Origin: Armatimonadota bacterium
Lineage (GTDB): Bacteria > Armatimonadota > Armatimonadia > Armatimonadales > Capsulimonadaceae
Assembly (NCBI GenBank): GCA_025354405.1
Contig: JANXMY010000150.1
Coordinates: 1-64,000, forward strand
Direction: 5' to 3'
DNA length: 64,000 nucleotides
Positions 52,638 through 61,364 of the stretch are shown one piece after another. The translations under genes were made by a program, and so were the position numbers. Numbering within the stretch: position 1 is the first letter of the stretch; each line of letters opens with the position of its first letter. A model generated the notes under the pieces. It ran no database searches. It was not told where the DNA came from and worked only from the letters and a program-made list of their open reading frames with translations.

Positions 52638-53642
52638 CTAATCTAGTTGGTTATGCTTCAGCCAGGTCATGACCGCCTCACGCGTATCAGTCAAACCTTT
52701 GTAATCTGTGATTTCCGGCGGCAGCGATTCTAGGACACGCCCCAAACGCTGTGCCCATTCGGGATTGGTCGCCAGCTCGTCCAGGCGAATCAAATAGGTA
52801 CGGATACTAAATAAAACCCCATGCGAGCGCGGCAATCGGGCCAATACTTGGGCTTCGACGCGCAGATGCACCTGCTCACCTGCGTTCTCCGCCGTGACGC
52901 CCGATTTGTCCCGGCCCCACAGGTGATAGGTCTCCGAGGAAGTCTCCAGGCGCGGCCCAATAGTGAATGTCCAGTTCAGCCGCTGCCAGGGCTGGTCAAT
53001 CTCCAAGTTCATCAGAAATTTCTTGGCCCGCGTAAAGACTCCCGCAGGATGCGCCAGCGGAACCGGCCCATGCCACTCTTCGAAAGTCATGCCCAGATCG
53101 AAAGTGAGTGACCAATCGGCGGGGAACGTCACCAGCCCTGCATCCAGGTACAGATCGCCTTCGCGCTGGTCCAGCAGGCAGAAATCACCCTGCATCTGCC
53201 GCCCCATCCATTCCAGCGGCTCAAGTGGCAGAGTGGACGGGTCCCCAAACGTAAAATCCTGGGTGATCCCTAACAAATAATTTTCCCAGTGCCAGAAATC
53301 ATCCTCTTGTCTGAGCGTGAAACTCTCCGGGTACGCTGCGGCCAGATGGGTCATGCTCATCTCGAGAAAGTCCCACTGGGCTTCCATCATATGCGGCAGA
53401 GTAAGATACCGCCGTCCATGGTCTTCGCTGAGAATACGCCGCCGCTCATCAAACTCGGCCCTGTAATGCTCGTCGATATCGAAAAGGTGTTCGTTATAGG
53501 TTCCTGCTTCGCCCTGACCCGCTGGGGTGAGGTTGACCGAGTAGCCATAGCTGTCCGTGCTGAAGGGGAACGGGAAACGCCGCATGGCTTCCGCGGAGTT
53601 CCTCAGGGACGGCACAGTTTTGGATTCGAGGATCATAGTCAT
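52638..53642 (-). CDS. Heme-dependent oxidative N-demethylase (DUF3445; DmmD/HodM-like)
   Basis: This 334-residue protein is a DUF3445 member. It has RRFPFPFSTDSYGYSVNLTP, RRYLTLPHMMEAQWDFLEMSMTHLA, a WHWENYLLG segment, and DFCLLDQREGDLYLDAGLVTFPADWSL. Known relatives are heme-dependent oxidative N-demethylase and the DmmD subunit of dimethylamine monooxygenase, which use O2 and electrons from a reductase to remove a methyl group from a secondary amine. Its reductase and small partner are directly upstream. Start could be 53642 or 53636 (MTMILE). It is the strongest pointer to an amine substrate. Confidence 0.88.
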   Translation of the reverse strand: MTMILESKTVPSLRNSAEAMRRFPFPFSTDSYGYSVNLTPAGQGEAGTYNEHLFDIDEHYRAEFDERRRILSEDHGRRYLTLPHMMEAQWDFLEMSMTHLAAAYPESFTLRQEDDFWHWENYLLGITQDFTFGDPSTLPLEPLEWMGRQMQGDFCLLDQREGDLYLDAGLVTFPADWSLTFDLGMTFEEWHGPVPLAHPAGVFTRAKKFLMNLEIDQPWQRLNWTFTIGPRLETSSETYHLWGRDKSGVTAENAGEQVHLRVEAQVLARLPRSHGVLFSIRTYLIRLDELATNPEWAQRLGRVLESLPPEITDYKGLTDTREAVMTWLKHNQLD

Positions 53643-53653
53643 GGTTATATTTC

Positions 53654-54625
53654 CTAACCCGGCAGTGCAAGCGTCAGCCTCTGACCCCGGCAGCGGGAGA
53701 CGCAAGTGATGATCTTTCCCTCGTGTAACTCGCCCTCGGACAGGCAGCGGTCACGGTGGTCGGCCTCGCCCCCCAGAACTTGCATCTCACAGGTCCCGCA
53801 TTGCCCGACGCGGCAGGAAGAGGCAATTGGTACGCCTGCCCGTTCCAGGGCTTCCAGAATCGTTTCCCGGACGCCCACTTTCACTTCCAAGGACAGCTCG
53901 GGCAGGTGGACGAAGAATGGCGCGGAGTCGCTCACCGGCGGTGGCGCGAATTCTTCGAAGTGAACATGGGACGCTGGCCAGCCCATCTCCGCTGCCGCGC
54001 CGCTGACAGCGGCGATCAGCAAATGCGGACCGCAGACATAGACATGAGTTCCCAGCGGCTGATGCGCCAGAACCGCTGCCGCCGAAAGCCGCGACCCTTC
54101 TTCCGAGACGTAGAACCGGGCATAGGTGCCATACTCACCACAAAGCTGCTCCCAGAACGCGCCCCCCACGCGGTCGCGGAAAGCATAATGCACCTCGAAC
54201 GATGCCCCCGACCGCCGAAGTGCGGGGAGGTGTGCCAGAAACGGCGTGATCCCGATGCCTCCAGCGATCAAAACGTGTTTTGCAGCATGACGAGCCAGCG
54301 GAAAGTAATTGCTCGGCGCACCGATTTCCAGCGTGTCGCCGCTGTGAACCTGATCGTGCAGGAACTGCGATCCGCCTTTCGTACGTGACAGATCCTCTTT
54401 GCGAACGGCGATCTGATAGAACCGCGTCTCGCCCGGAGTTCCAATCAGCGAATACGAGTTGCGCCAGATGTGCTCTCCATCGGAGAGGGTCATGCTAACA
54501 TGGCTGCCACTTGACCAGCTCGGCAGGCGCCGGCCCTCCGCATCCTCCAGTGTAAACCGCTTGACACAGGGTGTCACCAACTCGGTCTGAGTCACGCGGA
54601 CTATTCGCTGTGGTCGACTTGTCAT
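53654..54625 (-). CDS. PDR-type ferredoxin reductase of the N-demethylase (DmmB-like)
   Basis: This 323-residue protein has a flavin domain (FTLEDAEGRRLPSWSSGSHV, RNSYSL), an NAD-binding domain (HVLIAGGIGITPFLAHLPAL, HVYVCGPHLL), and a C-terminal plant-type 2Fe-2S domain (SSCRVGQCGTCEMQVLGGEADHRDRCLS). This is the phthalate dioxygenase reductase layout. It passes electrons from NAD(P)H to an oxygenase, here the DUF3445 heme enzyme just downstream (11-nt gap). It overlaps the DmmA-like gene by 4 nt. Confidence 0.9.
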   Translation of the reverse strand: MTSRPQRIVRVTQTELVTPCVKRFTLEDAEGRRLPSWSSGSHVSMTLSDGEHIWRNSYSLIGTPGETRFYQIAVRKEDLSRTKGGSQFLHDQVHSGDTLEIGAPSNYFPLARHAAKHVLIAGGIGITPFLAHLPALRRSGASFEVHYAFRDRVGGAFWEQLCGEYGTYARFYVSEEGSRLSAAAVLAHQPLGTHVYVCGPHLLIAAVSGAAAEMGWPASHVHFEEFAPPPVSDSAPFFVHLPELSLEVKVGVRETILEALERAGVPIASSCRVGQCGTCEMQVLGGEADHRDRCLSEGELHEGKIITCVSRCRGQRLTLALPG

Positions 54626-55107
54626 ATCGGCAGCACTCCGAGGTCAGCAATCACACCCATGTAAGCTTCCAGAGGGCGTGAAAAATGATCGCGTACCGTC
54701 AGTTCCAGGCCGCAGTGCTGACAGCGATGGATCGTCGTGGTTACCTGCTCGTTCATCTTCCCGCAGATGACACAATAAACGCGACGCGCCACACTTCCAG
54801 CAATCTCCTGCTGAATACGCCGGTTTTCTACTCCGGCTAGCCGCAGGCAGTTAGCGGTCTGCCACAGAAAGAGCTCCGGCCCGGCGATGTAAAAAGCCGT
54901 CTCCATGCCCGCCTTCGCCAGAGCTTCGGACATCCGTGCTTCGCGAGATAAAGGGTCATCAAGTATCACCAAAGCCGCGTCCACGGGGAAAGATGCAGCC
55001 AATGCGCGCTGGGCGGCAAACAGGCCGTCCTGCCCCTGTGTCAGAAAGAGGTGACGCCGGGCCGTGCGGTCGAGTTCCAGCACGGCATAAACCGGCTTGC
55101 TTTTCAC
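54622..55107 (-). CDS. DmmA-like dimethylamine monooxygenase subunit
   Basis: This 161-residue protein ends in a zinc-ribbon-like segment: YCVICGKMNEQVTTTIHRCQHCGLELTVRDHFSRPLEAYMG. That is the C-terminal pattern of DmmA, a small subunit of dimethylamine monooxygenase. The N-terminal half has a Rossmann-like beta-alpha pattern (DAALVILDD, AFYIAGPELFLWQTANCLRL). Its stop overlaps the reductase start and its start overlaps the cupin stop. The three genes DmmA-, reductase- and DUF3445-like form a compact enzyme module. Confidence 0.82.
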   Translation of the reverse strand: MKSKPVYAVLELDRTARRHLFLTQGQDGLFAAQRALAASFPVDAALVILDDPLSREARMSEALAKAGMETAFYIAGPELFLWQTANCLRLAGVENRRIQQEIAGSVARRVYCVICGKMNEQVTTTIHRCQHCGLELTVRDHFSRPLEAYMGVIADLGVLPI

Positions 55108-55538
55108 GAAGTGAACCCCGGTGTCGCCACGGTCCCCTCGAACCCAGGGAGAAAAGATGCCTCCGGGCCGCGATGGCCTGCATAGACTGCCGTGCCGTCA
55201 CTCTCCGCTTGAAAGATCACCAGGCAGGGCGGGGTGAATACATATATGTCGCCTGGTTCTGCCTCATAGCGCACTCCTGCTTCGTCTTTCACGATGATTT
55301 TGCCAGTGACGATGGTTTTGACTTCCAAATATTCGTAAAAGAATGGAAAGTCGACCGAAGGATGCATCTCAAATCGGCCCATAGTCAGCGGCTTTTCTTC
55401 ACTGGACATGGGGATATCGATAATCGTGCTTCGCAGCCCTGGACGCTGGTAAGAGTGTTCCAGATCGATCTGCGACGGAGCGCCGTTTTTAATCAGTTGT
55501 ATTCCTGGCTTTTGCGCGAGCGACGGTGGTGTGGTCAT
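55104..55538 (-). CDS. Small cupin (EutQ-like) protein
   Basis: This 144-residue single-domain cupin has strands FFYEYLEVKTIVTGKIIVKDEAG and YEAEPGDIYVFTPPCLVIFQAES. The canonical metal motif GxxxHxHxxxxE is not present; Tyr-Glu-Tyr-Leu-Glu replaces the histidines. Such cupins near ethanolamine or amine enzymes may sense or bind a ligand or accessory metal. It overlaps the DmmA-like gene by 4 nt. Confidence 0.75.
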   Translation of the reverse strand: MTTPPSLAQKPGIQLIKNGAPSQIDLEHSYQRPGLRSTIIDIPMSSEEKPLTMGRFEMHPSVDFPFFYEYLEVKTIVTGKIIVKDEAGVRYEAEPGDIYVFTPPCLVIFQAESDGTAVYAGHRGPEASFLPGFEGTVATPGFTS

Positions 55539-55554
55539 AAGTTTCTCCTGACGA

Positions 55555-56262
55555 TTATAAAGCGGTCTTCCAAATCTCTTTTTCTTTTTTGTCGAAGTTG
55601 TACAGCTTTCTGCCGGAAACGATCTTCTTGAAGTCTGCCGGGACCATGTCCATGCCGGCGTCAGTGAGCGCCTCGGAGAGAAGGGTGATATCGGATTCGG
55701 TCAAATCGGCCTGAACTGCGTCGCTGCCCAGGGCGTCGATCGTGCCCCGGATATAGATCTTTCCCTCGTAAAGCGAGTCGCCCAGGGCTTCGCCTGCGTT
55801 GCCGCCGACGATCATCACACCCTTCTGCATCATGAAGCCGGTCATGTAGCCGACATCGCCGCCGACCACCAGTGTTCCGCCTTTCATCGCAACCCCGCAC
55901 CGTGCCCCAGCATCGCCGCCCACGATGATCGTCCCGCCGCGCATAGTCGCACCGGCAGCCGATCCGGCGGACCCGGTGATCTGCACACGGCCCTGCATCA
56001 GGTTCTCGCCCAGGCCCCAGCCTGCGCCCCCTTGAACCTGCACGTTCACACCTTCGCACAATCCAGCGCAGTAGTAGCCGACGTGTCCTTCGATCCGAAT
56101 GGCAAGCGGTGAAGTCAGCCCGACCGCCAGATTATGACGGCTGTCCGGATTCGCCAAAACGACTTCCAACTCCATTCCCCGGCCTGCGGCCTCCTGCAAA
56201 AACATATTGATTTCGCGGGTGCTGCGGCCTTCGCAGTCAAATGTCCTTATGCCCTCTCCCAT
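55555..56262 (-). CDS. GXGXG glutamate synthase domain protein (MgsB/GlxC-like)
   Basis: This 235-residue protein is a right-handed beta helix with repeated G-x-G-x-G turns (GGTIIVGGDAGARCGVAMKGGTLVVGGDVG and so on). It is the C-terminal structural domain of glutamate synthase as a separate subunit. In N-methylglutamate synthase it pairs with the GATase and FMN subunits. The start overlaps the end of the mgsA-like gene by 16 nt. Confidence 0.9.
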   Translation of the reverse strand: MGEGIRTFDCEGRSTREINMFLQEAAGRGMELEVVLANPDSRHNLAVGLTSPLAIRIEGHVGYYCAGLCEGVNVQVQGGAGWGLGENLMQGRVQITGSAGSAAGATMRGGTIIVGGDAGARCGVAMKGGTLVVGGDVGYMTGFMMQKGVMIVGGNAGEALGDSLYEGKIYIRGTIDALGSDAVQADLTESDITLLSEALTDAGMDMVPADFKKIVSGRKLYNFDKKEKEIWKTAL

Positions 56263-57158
56263 ACACGTACCTCCCGTGGCCGAATTTCTTTGATGACCGC
56301 ATTCTGTCCAAGCAGGTGATAGAGTGCCTGCGGCTCCGAGCCGAGAGCGACCTGTGTCTCAGTCTCCACATACAGCAGGGGCTTAGTTGCAAATGGATCG
56401 CGCACGACGCCCAGGCTATTCGTCGTCGCGACGATGCAGGAATAGGAACCGTCCAATTCTTTGCCCGCCGCCGAGAGTGCCTCGTGCAGCGACAGCCCCG
56501 AGGCTATTTTGCGGCCCAGATAAATCCCGATGATCTCCGAGTCGTTGTGGCTGGCGAACCCGAATCCCTCCGCCTCGAACCGCAGACGCAGTTTATGATA
56601 GTTCGTGATATGGCCATTGTGTGTCACGGCAAGGTCCGGATAAGGCCTTCCCCAGAAGGGCTGAGCGTGGGCCGGATCGATCTTTGACTCCGTCGCCAGC
56701 CGCAGATGCGCGATTCCGTGAGTCCCCATCAGTGAGCCGACTGAAACTTCCAGCCCCTCGACCATACCGACGGCTTTCTCCACGGTCAATCGAGTACCCA
56801 TGCCCGAGACGGTGGCTCCGGGCAGCCCCGTTTCCAATGCTTGAATTAGCTCCAGGTCAGCCTGCACGGAGTTTCCTGATGCCGGCCGGACAGCGGCGGA
56901 AAATCCGGACTTCTCCGGGCAGAGATCGCTCAGACGACCTCCTCCCAGTTCGAGAACCTCCTGCGGCTCCGGCAGAGGTCCCGGGTGCGGCAGCATGACT
57001 TGCAGGCGCAGCCCCACGTCTGCCGCCCCGAACACTGCCATACCCGCGGAATCCATACCCCGATGCTGCAGGCATGCGGCCATCGTTAGGAGTGACCGTC
57101 CGATGGGGGCAGGTTCGTTCGTAATTTGTTTATACAAAACGCCGGCAATGCCGCACAT
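56247..57158 (-). CDS. Class II glutamine amidotransferase subunit (MgsA/GlxB-like)
   Basis: This 303-residue protein keeps the N-terminal catalytic Cys directly after Met (MCGIAGVLY), QHRGMDSAGMAVF, GTHGIAHLRLATES, and AVTHNGHITNYHKLRLRFE. This is the Ntn GATase of glutamate synthase as a separate subunit. A segment of about 45 residues (55-99) contains LPHPGPLPEPQE and looks repeat-derived. It interrupts an otherwise ordinary domain. This is the first gene of the cluster. The promoter is at 57316-57344 and the leader is ~150 nt. Confidence 0.88.
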   Translation of the reverse strand: MCGIAGVLYKQITNEPAPIGRSLLTMAACLQHRGMDSAGMAVFGAADVGLRLQVMLPHPGPLPEPQEVLELGGGRLSDLCPEKSGFSAAVRPASGNSVQADLELIQALETGLPGATVSGMGTRLTVEKAVGMVEGLEVSVGSLMGTHGIAHLRLATESKIDPAHAQPFWGRPYPDLAVTHNGHITNYHKLRLRFEAEGFGFASHNDSEIIGIYLGRKIASGLSLHEALSAAGKELDGSYSCIVATTNSLGVVRDPFATKPLLYVETETQVALGSEPQALYHLLGQNAVIKEIRPREVRVWERA

Positions 57159-57315
57159 AAGCCTCTCCTCGTAAAAACGCAGTCAAACTTCAAAAACAGA
57201 AAAACGCCTTTCCAATTTGCCAGTCACCCGAGAGGGGATATGTGCAAAATGAAAAGACGTCTTCGCCTTCTTCACCGGGTTCAATCGGTGCAGACCGCCA
57301 TTGGCCTGATACTCT

Positions 57316-57344
57316 ACTATATCATAATTCTTGCACTATGTCAA
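57316..57344 (-). promoter_or_regulatory. Near-consensus promoter of the amine catabolic operon
   Basis: On the minus strand, TTGACA (57339-57344) and TATAGT (57316-57321) are 17 bp apart. It faces mgsA, with a predicted start near 57309. Confidence 0.88.
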
Positions 57345-57345
57345 G

Positions 57346-57427
57346 CAATTAGCAAGAAATAAAAAATAATTATTTACTAAAAGTAACTTACTCTGCAATA
57401 CTACTTGCTAATTGTAAGGCTTACAAT
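57346..57427. promoter_or_regulatory. Inverted-repeat operator cluster (probable Lrp/AsnC sites)
   Basis: CAATTAGCAAG (57346-57356) is matched by its exact complement CTTGCTAATTG (57404-57414). A perfect palindrome, ATTGTAAG-G-CTTACAAT (57411-57427), follows. They flank the -35 box of the operon promoter in an AT-rich tract. The neighbouring Lrp-family gene is the natural candidate to bind them. Confidence 0.65.
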
Positions 57428-57445
57428 GGTTTAAACAGAAAACGC

Positions 57446-57488
57446 CGTTTTCCCTGCGTTTGCCGATTGGCAAACGGAAAGGAAAACG
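57446..57488. other. Strong hairpin upstream of the Lrp-family gene
   Basis: An inner 8-bp stem CGTTTGCC/GGCAAACG (loop GATT) sits within an outer stem CGTTTTCC/GGAAAACG. A T-rich stretch follows on the plus strand. It may terminate plus-strand transcription or serve as an operator. Confidence 0.6.
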
Positions 57489-57566
57489 ACGTCATTGTTT
57501 CGTTTCTTATTATAACACGCGGTGCAGAACCTGTCAACCGGTATTTTGACAAGGTACAATAGGGGC

Positions 57567-58052
57567 ATGGCGAATGCAGAACTGGACGAAACGGATAAGG
57601 TGCTGCTGCGGGCCTTGTCCCGCGATGGACGGATGACGGCCGCGGCCCTCGCTCCGCTGGCCGGGCTGTCCCGGCAGGCGGTGACGGAGCGTATGGAGCG
57701 GCTGAAGCAGGAGGGGGTGATCGGGCGGTTCACCGTGAGCGTCGCCCCGGAGAAGCAGGGGGTCACGGTGCGGGCCTTTATCGCGATCACCCTTCTGCCG
57801 GCCTGTTCGGAGAAGCAGGAGGGGCATGTGCTGCGGGTTCTGGAGAAGAACTGCTGGGTGCAGGAATGCTACCGGGTCACCGGGGACGATTACTTTCAGG
57901 TGCGCGTCACCGCCCCGGAGATCGCCGACATTCGTCAGCTCGTGCTGGACCTGCGGGCGACCGGGGTGGTGCAGAGCACCCGGACGGTGCTGGCACTGGA
58001 GACGCTGTTCGAGAAGAGTACGTTAGGGTATTTGGAGCCGGTGGGGGAGTAG
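57567..58052 (+). CDS. Lrp/AsnC-family transcriptional regulator
   Basis: This 161-residue protein has an N-terminal helix-turn-helix (DETDKVLLRALSRDGRMTAAALAPLAGLSRQAVTERMERL) and the RAM ligand-binding beta sheet (VRAFIAITLLPA ... DYFQVRVTAPEIADIRQLVLDL). It is a one-domain-pair Lrp-type regulator that senses a small amino acid or amine. It is divergent from the amine operon, the usual place for its regulator. ATG 57567 follows TACAAT by six bases with no usable ribosome site, so its message may be leaderless. Confidence 0.88.
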   Translation: MANAELDETDKVLLRALSRDGRMTAAALAPLAGLSRQAVTERMERLKQEGVIGRFTVSVAPEKQGVTVRAFIAITLLPACSEKQEGHVLRVLEKNCWVQECYRVTGDDYFQVRVTAPEIADIRQLVLDLRATGVVQSTRTVLALETLFEKSTLGYLEPVGE

Positions 58053-58372
58053 GGAGGGCGGCCACCCTTCGTTGGAGTACCGTTCTAGTTAGCGAGCCGC
58101 CGCCGGCGTAAACGGCATTGTCGCCAATTCGTTTGTCATACATCAGCGCGTCCGGGTGCCGCTGCTGCCGCCCGGCAGCGACAAGATCGTCCCCCACAGC
58201 CCTTGCCATCACCATTGCAACACTGCTTGTACCAAAGTGCGCGGAAGTACCTTGATAACTGCAATAAAGAGAAGCCACGGATTTCCAATCCGTGGCTTCT
58301 CTTGTGGCCACGCACCATCTGGCACGGGGCTTATTTAGGCCAATTATTTTTAGCCTACTGTCTTCTCTCATC
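58053..58372. other. Gene-free stretch with an uncertain degenerate reading frame
   Basis: This 320-bp space separates the Lrp gene and aconitase. On the minus strand, 58085-58250 can be read as AMVMARAVGDDLVAAG and similar, without a start, which could be a gene remnant but is not convincing. The only clear structure is the palindrome at 58267-58303. Confidence 0.5.
58267..58303. terminator. Perfect 17-bp palindrome, terminator-like
   Basis: AAGAGAAGCCACGGATT and its exact complement flank the spacer TCC. On the minus strand it follows the acnA stop by about 70 nt and is trailed by TTTATT, so it can end acnA. Its core matches the repeat array at 9717-9960. Confidence 0.8.
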
Positions 58373-61303
58373 CTACTCCGCCGAAGGGCGGGGCTGGAGG
58401 GTGTCCAGGAGATGAGCGGCCTGGCGGATATTATCCTCTTCCAGCAGCTGCCGCAGGACATAGGGCAGGATGCCGCCGTTGAGGTAGTAGTCGACTTCGA
58501 TCGGCGTGTCGATGCGCAGGGTCAGCGGCACTTCTTCGGTCTCGCCACTCGTCCGGTGGATCTGCAGGGTGACATCCATCTGCGGGCGCAGGCCGTTTTC
58601 CAGACCTGTCAGGTCGAAGGTCTCCGTGCCGTCGAGGCCCAGCGTCTGCGCGCTAGTCCCCTCTTTGAACTGGCAGGGCAGGACACCCATTCCGACCAGA
58701 TTGGAGCGGTGGATGCGCTCGAACGACTGCGTGATGACTGCTTTGACACCCAGCAGGGCGGTGCCTTTGGCGGCCCAGTCGCGGGACGAGCCGGTGCCGT
58801 ACTCCTGACCGGCAAAGATCAGGAGCGGAACATGAGAGTCCTGATAGCGGATGGAAGCATCGTAGATGCTCATCGGCTCGCCCTCAGGCTGATGGACGGT
58901 GACACCGCCTTCCGTGCCGGGGGCCATCAGGTTCTTGATGCGGACATTGGCGAATGTGCCGCGCATCATGATTCGGTCATTGCCCCGGCGAGAGCCGTAG
59001 GAGTTGAAGTCCTCTTCCGGAACCCCTTTTTGCTGCAGGTAGAGACCGGCCGGGGAGGTCGGCTTGATCGCACCGGCGGGGCTGATATGGTCGGTGGTGA
59101 CTGAGTCGCCGAAGATTGCCAGTGGCCGCGCATTCTGGATGTCCTTGGCGACATTTGCATTCATGCTGAACTTATCGAAGTAGGGCGGCTCCCGGATGTA
59201 AGTCGACTGAGCATCCCAGTCGTAGATCTGGCCCAGGGAGCTGGGGATCTCCTGCCAGAGCGGATTCTGCTCGGCAAAATCTTTGTAAAGCCGCTGATAG
59301 GTTTCCGGGTCGTTTGCCGCCCAGAGCGCACTGCCGATCTCCTCCGAAGTCGGCCAGAGGTCCTTCAGGTAGACATCATTATCGAATTTGTCTTTGCCGA
59401 GCGGGTCGGTCGTCAAATTGATATCCACAGTTCCGGCAAGTGCAAACGCCACCACAAGCGGCGGGGACATCAGGAAATTGGCACGGACATTCTGGTGGAC
59501 ACGGGCCTCGAAGTTGCGGTTGCCTGAGAGCACGGAGGCAACGACCAGGTCGTTCTGCGTCACTGTTTTCTCCAGATGCGGCTCGAGCGGCCCGGAGTTG
59601 CCGATACAGGTGGTGCAGCCGTAGCCGACGGTCTGGAAGCCAAGCCGGTCTAGAAATGGGGAGAGGCCCGTCTTGTCCAGGTATTCGGTAACGACGCGCG
59701 ATCCCGGGGCCAGAGAGGTCTTGACCGTGGAGCGGATAGACATGCCGCGCTCGACGGCTTTTTTCGCCAGCAGGCCTGCCGCCAGCATGACGCTAGGGTT
59801 AGACGTATTGGTACAGCTTGTGATTGCGGCAATGACAATGTCGCCATGGCGCAGCTCAACCATCGCCTTCGGGAATTCGCCCAGGGGGACATCCTCTACG
59901 CGGTCCGGAGTCGGACGGTTCTGCATCATCTCAATCTCGGTAAGGGTGCTGGTGTCCTTGTCGCTTTCCAGATCACTTTCCCCGCTCGGCATTGTATCCG
60001 AGTCCTGCTCGCCTCCGCCGGAGAGCGGCTTAACGTTGTGGCTGATTCCAGTGAGGATGATGAACTTCTTGTTCAAGTCTTCCAGAGACTTGTTGTAAGC
60101 CGAGGGGCTTGCCAGCAGCTCTTCAAACTTGTTTTTGACTTCTGTCAGCGCGATACGGTCCTGCGGCCGCTTCGGTCCGGCGACACTCGGCACGACAGTT
60201 GCCAGGTCCATTTCCAGCAGCTGACTGTACTGGATCTCGCCGGACTTTGGCATCCCGAACAGGCCCTGAGCCTTGAAGTACTGCCGGAAGGCATCCACTT
60301 GATCTTCAGTACGGCCCGTGGCCGTCAGGTAGCGGCAGGACTCTTCGTCCACCGGGAAAAAGCCCATGGTCGCGCCGTATTCCGGGGCCATATTGGCGAT
60401 GGTCGCCCGGTCGGTCAGCCCCAGCGAGGCCGCGCCTTCGCCGTGGAACTCGACAAACTTGCCGACGACTTTTGCCGCCCGCAGCATCTCGGTCAGGGTC
60501 AGCACCAGGTCCGTGGCAGTGACGCCGGCATTCAGCACGCCGGAGAGGTTGACGCCCACCACATCCGGGGTCAGGAAGTAAACGGGCTGGCCGAGCATAC
60601 CCGCCTCGGCTTCGATGCCGCCGACTCCCCAGCCGACGATGCCCAGGCCGTTGATCATAGTCGTGTGCGAGTCCGTGCCGACCAGCGTATCGGGATAGAA
60701 GATGTCATCTTTGCTCAGAACACCTTTCGCCAGATACTCCAGATTCACCTGATGAACGATCCCGATTCCGGGCGGGACCACAGAGAAGCCGTTAAATGCC
60801 TGCATCCCCCATTTCAGGAACTGGTAGCGGGCGCGGTTCCGCTTGAATTCGATCTCCATGTTGAGCTGCAGGGCGTTGCTGACTTCGGAGAAGTCCACCT
60901 GCACGGAGTGGTCAACCACGAGGTCCACGGGAACCAGCGGCTCGATCATTCCGGGGTCCCGGCCTAGGCGGGAAACGGTGGAGCGCATGGCGGCCAGATC
61001 CACCAGCAGCGGGACGCCGGTAAAGTCCTGCAGCACAACGCGGGCCACCACAAAGGGGATCTCCGCTGTGCGCACAGCATTCGGCTGCCAGTTCGCCAAC
61101 TCGCAGATATCGGCTTCGCGGACACGTTTATTATCGTAGCTGCGCAGGACGGACTCCAGCACGATCCGCAGGCTGACCGGCAGCTTGGAAATCGGGCCGA
61201 CTTCGGCTTGTTCCAGTGCCGGGAGTGAGTAGAATTGTCCGGTCTTGCCGCCGCCATAGGTGAACGTCTGAAGTGAATTGAAAAGTGAATGCGTCTCAGC
61301 CAT
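58373..61303 (-). CDS. acnA: Aconitate hydratase (AcnA type)
   Basis: This is a 976-residue enzyme of the TCA cycle that interconverts citrate and isocitrate. It has the cluster ligands [15 protein letters not shown] and [27 protein letters not shown]. The substrate motifs [25 protein letters not shown] and the C-terminal [30 protein letters not shown] are also present. Typical AcnA has about 900 residues. The excess is a Ser/Asp/Glu-rich insert (about residues 425-480: [20 protein letters not shown]), probably a loop. The promoter is at 61335-61364. Confidence 0.96.
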   Translation of the reverse strand: MAETHSLFNSLQTFTYGGGKTGQFYSLPALEQAEVGPISKLPVSLRIVLESVLRSYDNKRVREADICELANWQPNAVRTAEIPFVVARVVLQDFTGVPLLVDLAAMRSTVSRLGRDPGMIEPLVPVDLVVDHSVQVDFSEVSNALQLNMEIEFKRNRARYQFLKWGMQAFNGFSVVPPGIGIVHQVNLEYLAKGVLSKDDIFYPDTLVGTDSHTTMINGLGIVGWGVGGIEAEAGMLGQPVYFLTPDVVGVNLSGVLNAGVTATDLVLTLTEMLRAAKVVGKFVEFHGEGAASLGLTDRATIANMAPEYGATMGFFPVDEESCRYLTATGRTEDQVDAFRQYFKAQGLFGMPKSGEIQYSQLLEMDLATVVPSVAGPKRPQDRIALTEVKNKFEELLASPSAYNKSLEDLNKKFIILTGISHNVKPLSGGGEQDSDTMPSGESDLESDKDTSTLTEIEMMQNRPTPDRVEDVPLGEFPKAMVELRHGDIVIAAITSCTNTSNPSVMLAAGLLAKKAVERGMSIRSTVKTSLAPGSRVVTEYLDKTGLSPFLDRLGFQTVGYGCTTCIGNSGPLEPHLEKTVTQNDLVVASVLSGNRNFEARVHQNVRANFLMSPPLVVAFALAGTVDINLTTDPLGKDKFDNDVYLKDLWPTSEEIGSALWAANDPETYQRLYKDFAEQNPLWQEIPSSLGQIYDWDAQSTYIREPPYFDKFSMNANVAKDIQNARPLAIFGDSVTTDHISPAGAIKPTSPAGLYLQQKGVPEEDFNSYGSRRGNDRIMMRGTFANVRIKNLMAPGTEGGVTVHQPEGEPMSIYDASIRYQDSHVPLLIFAGQEYGTGSSRDWAAKGTALLGVKAVITQSFERIHRSNLVGMGVLPCQFKEGTSAQTLGLDGTETFDLTGLENGLRPQMDVTLQIHRTSGETEEVPLTLRIDTPIEVDYYLNGGILPYVLRQLLEEDNIRQAAHLLDTLQPRPSAE

Positions 61304-61334
61304 TATCGGTTGTCCTTTGCTAAAATCTACTTCT

Positions 61335-61364
61335 AGTATATCGGGGGAAGGGGAGGGGTGTCAA
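61335..61364 (-). promoter_or_regulatory. Promoter of acnA
   Basis: On the minus strand, TTGACA (61359-61364) and TATACT (61335-61340) are 18 bp apart, about 30 nt before the acnA start. Confidence 0.8.

Larger units (their letters stand above)
57159..57566. other. Intergenic control region between the amine cluster and the Lrp regulator
   Basis: This 408-bp gene-free stretch holds the operon promoter, inverted repeat operators, a strong hairpin, and the Lrp start signal (separate entries). About 57160-57308 is a ~150-nt transcribed leader of mgsA with two or three weak hairpins, for example CACCG/CGGTG and the palindrome AGACGTCT. The region around 57350-57430 is markedly AT-rich. I do not recognise a known riboswitch class. 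Confidence 0.75.

Noticed and set aside
57159-57308. A glycine or glutamine riboswitch in the amine operon leader
   Set aside because: The conserved core nucleotides of those classes are not present.
58085-58250. A possible gene remnant on the minus strand upstream of the terminator palindrome
   Set aside because: The residues suggest no family and there is no start codon or ribosome site.
59846-60967. A 373-residue open frame antisense to aconitase
   Set aside because: No motif, no start signals, and the opposite strand is clearly acnA.
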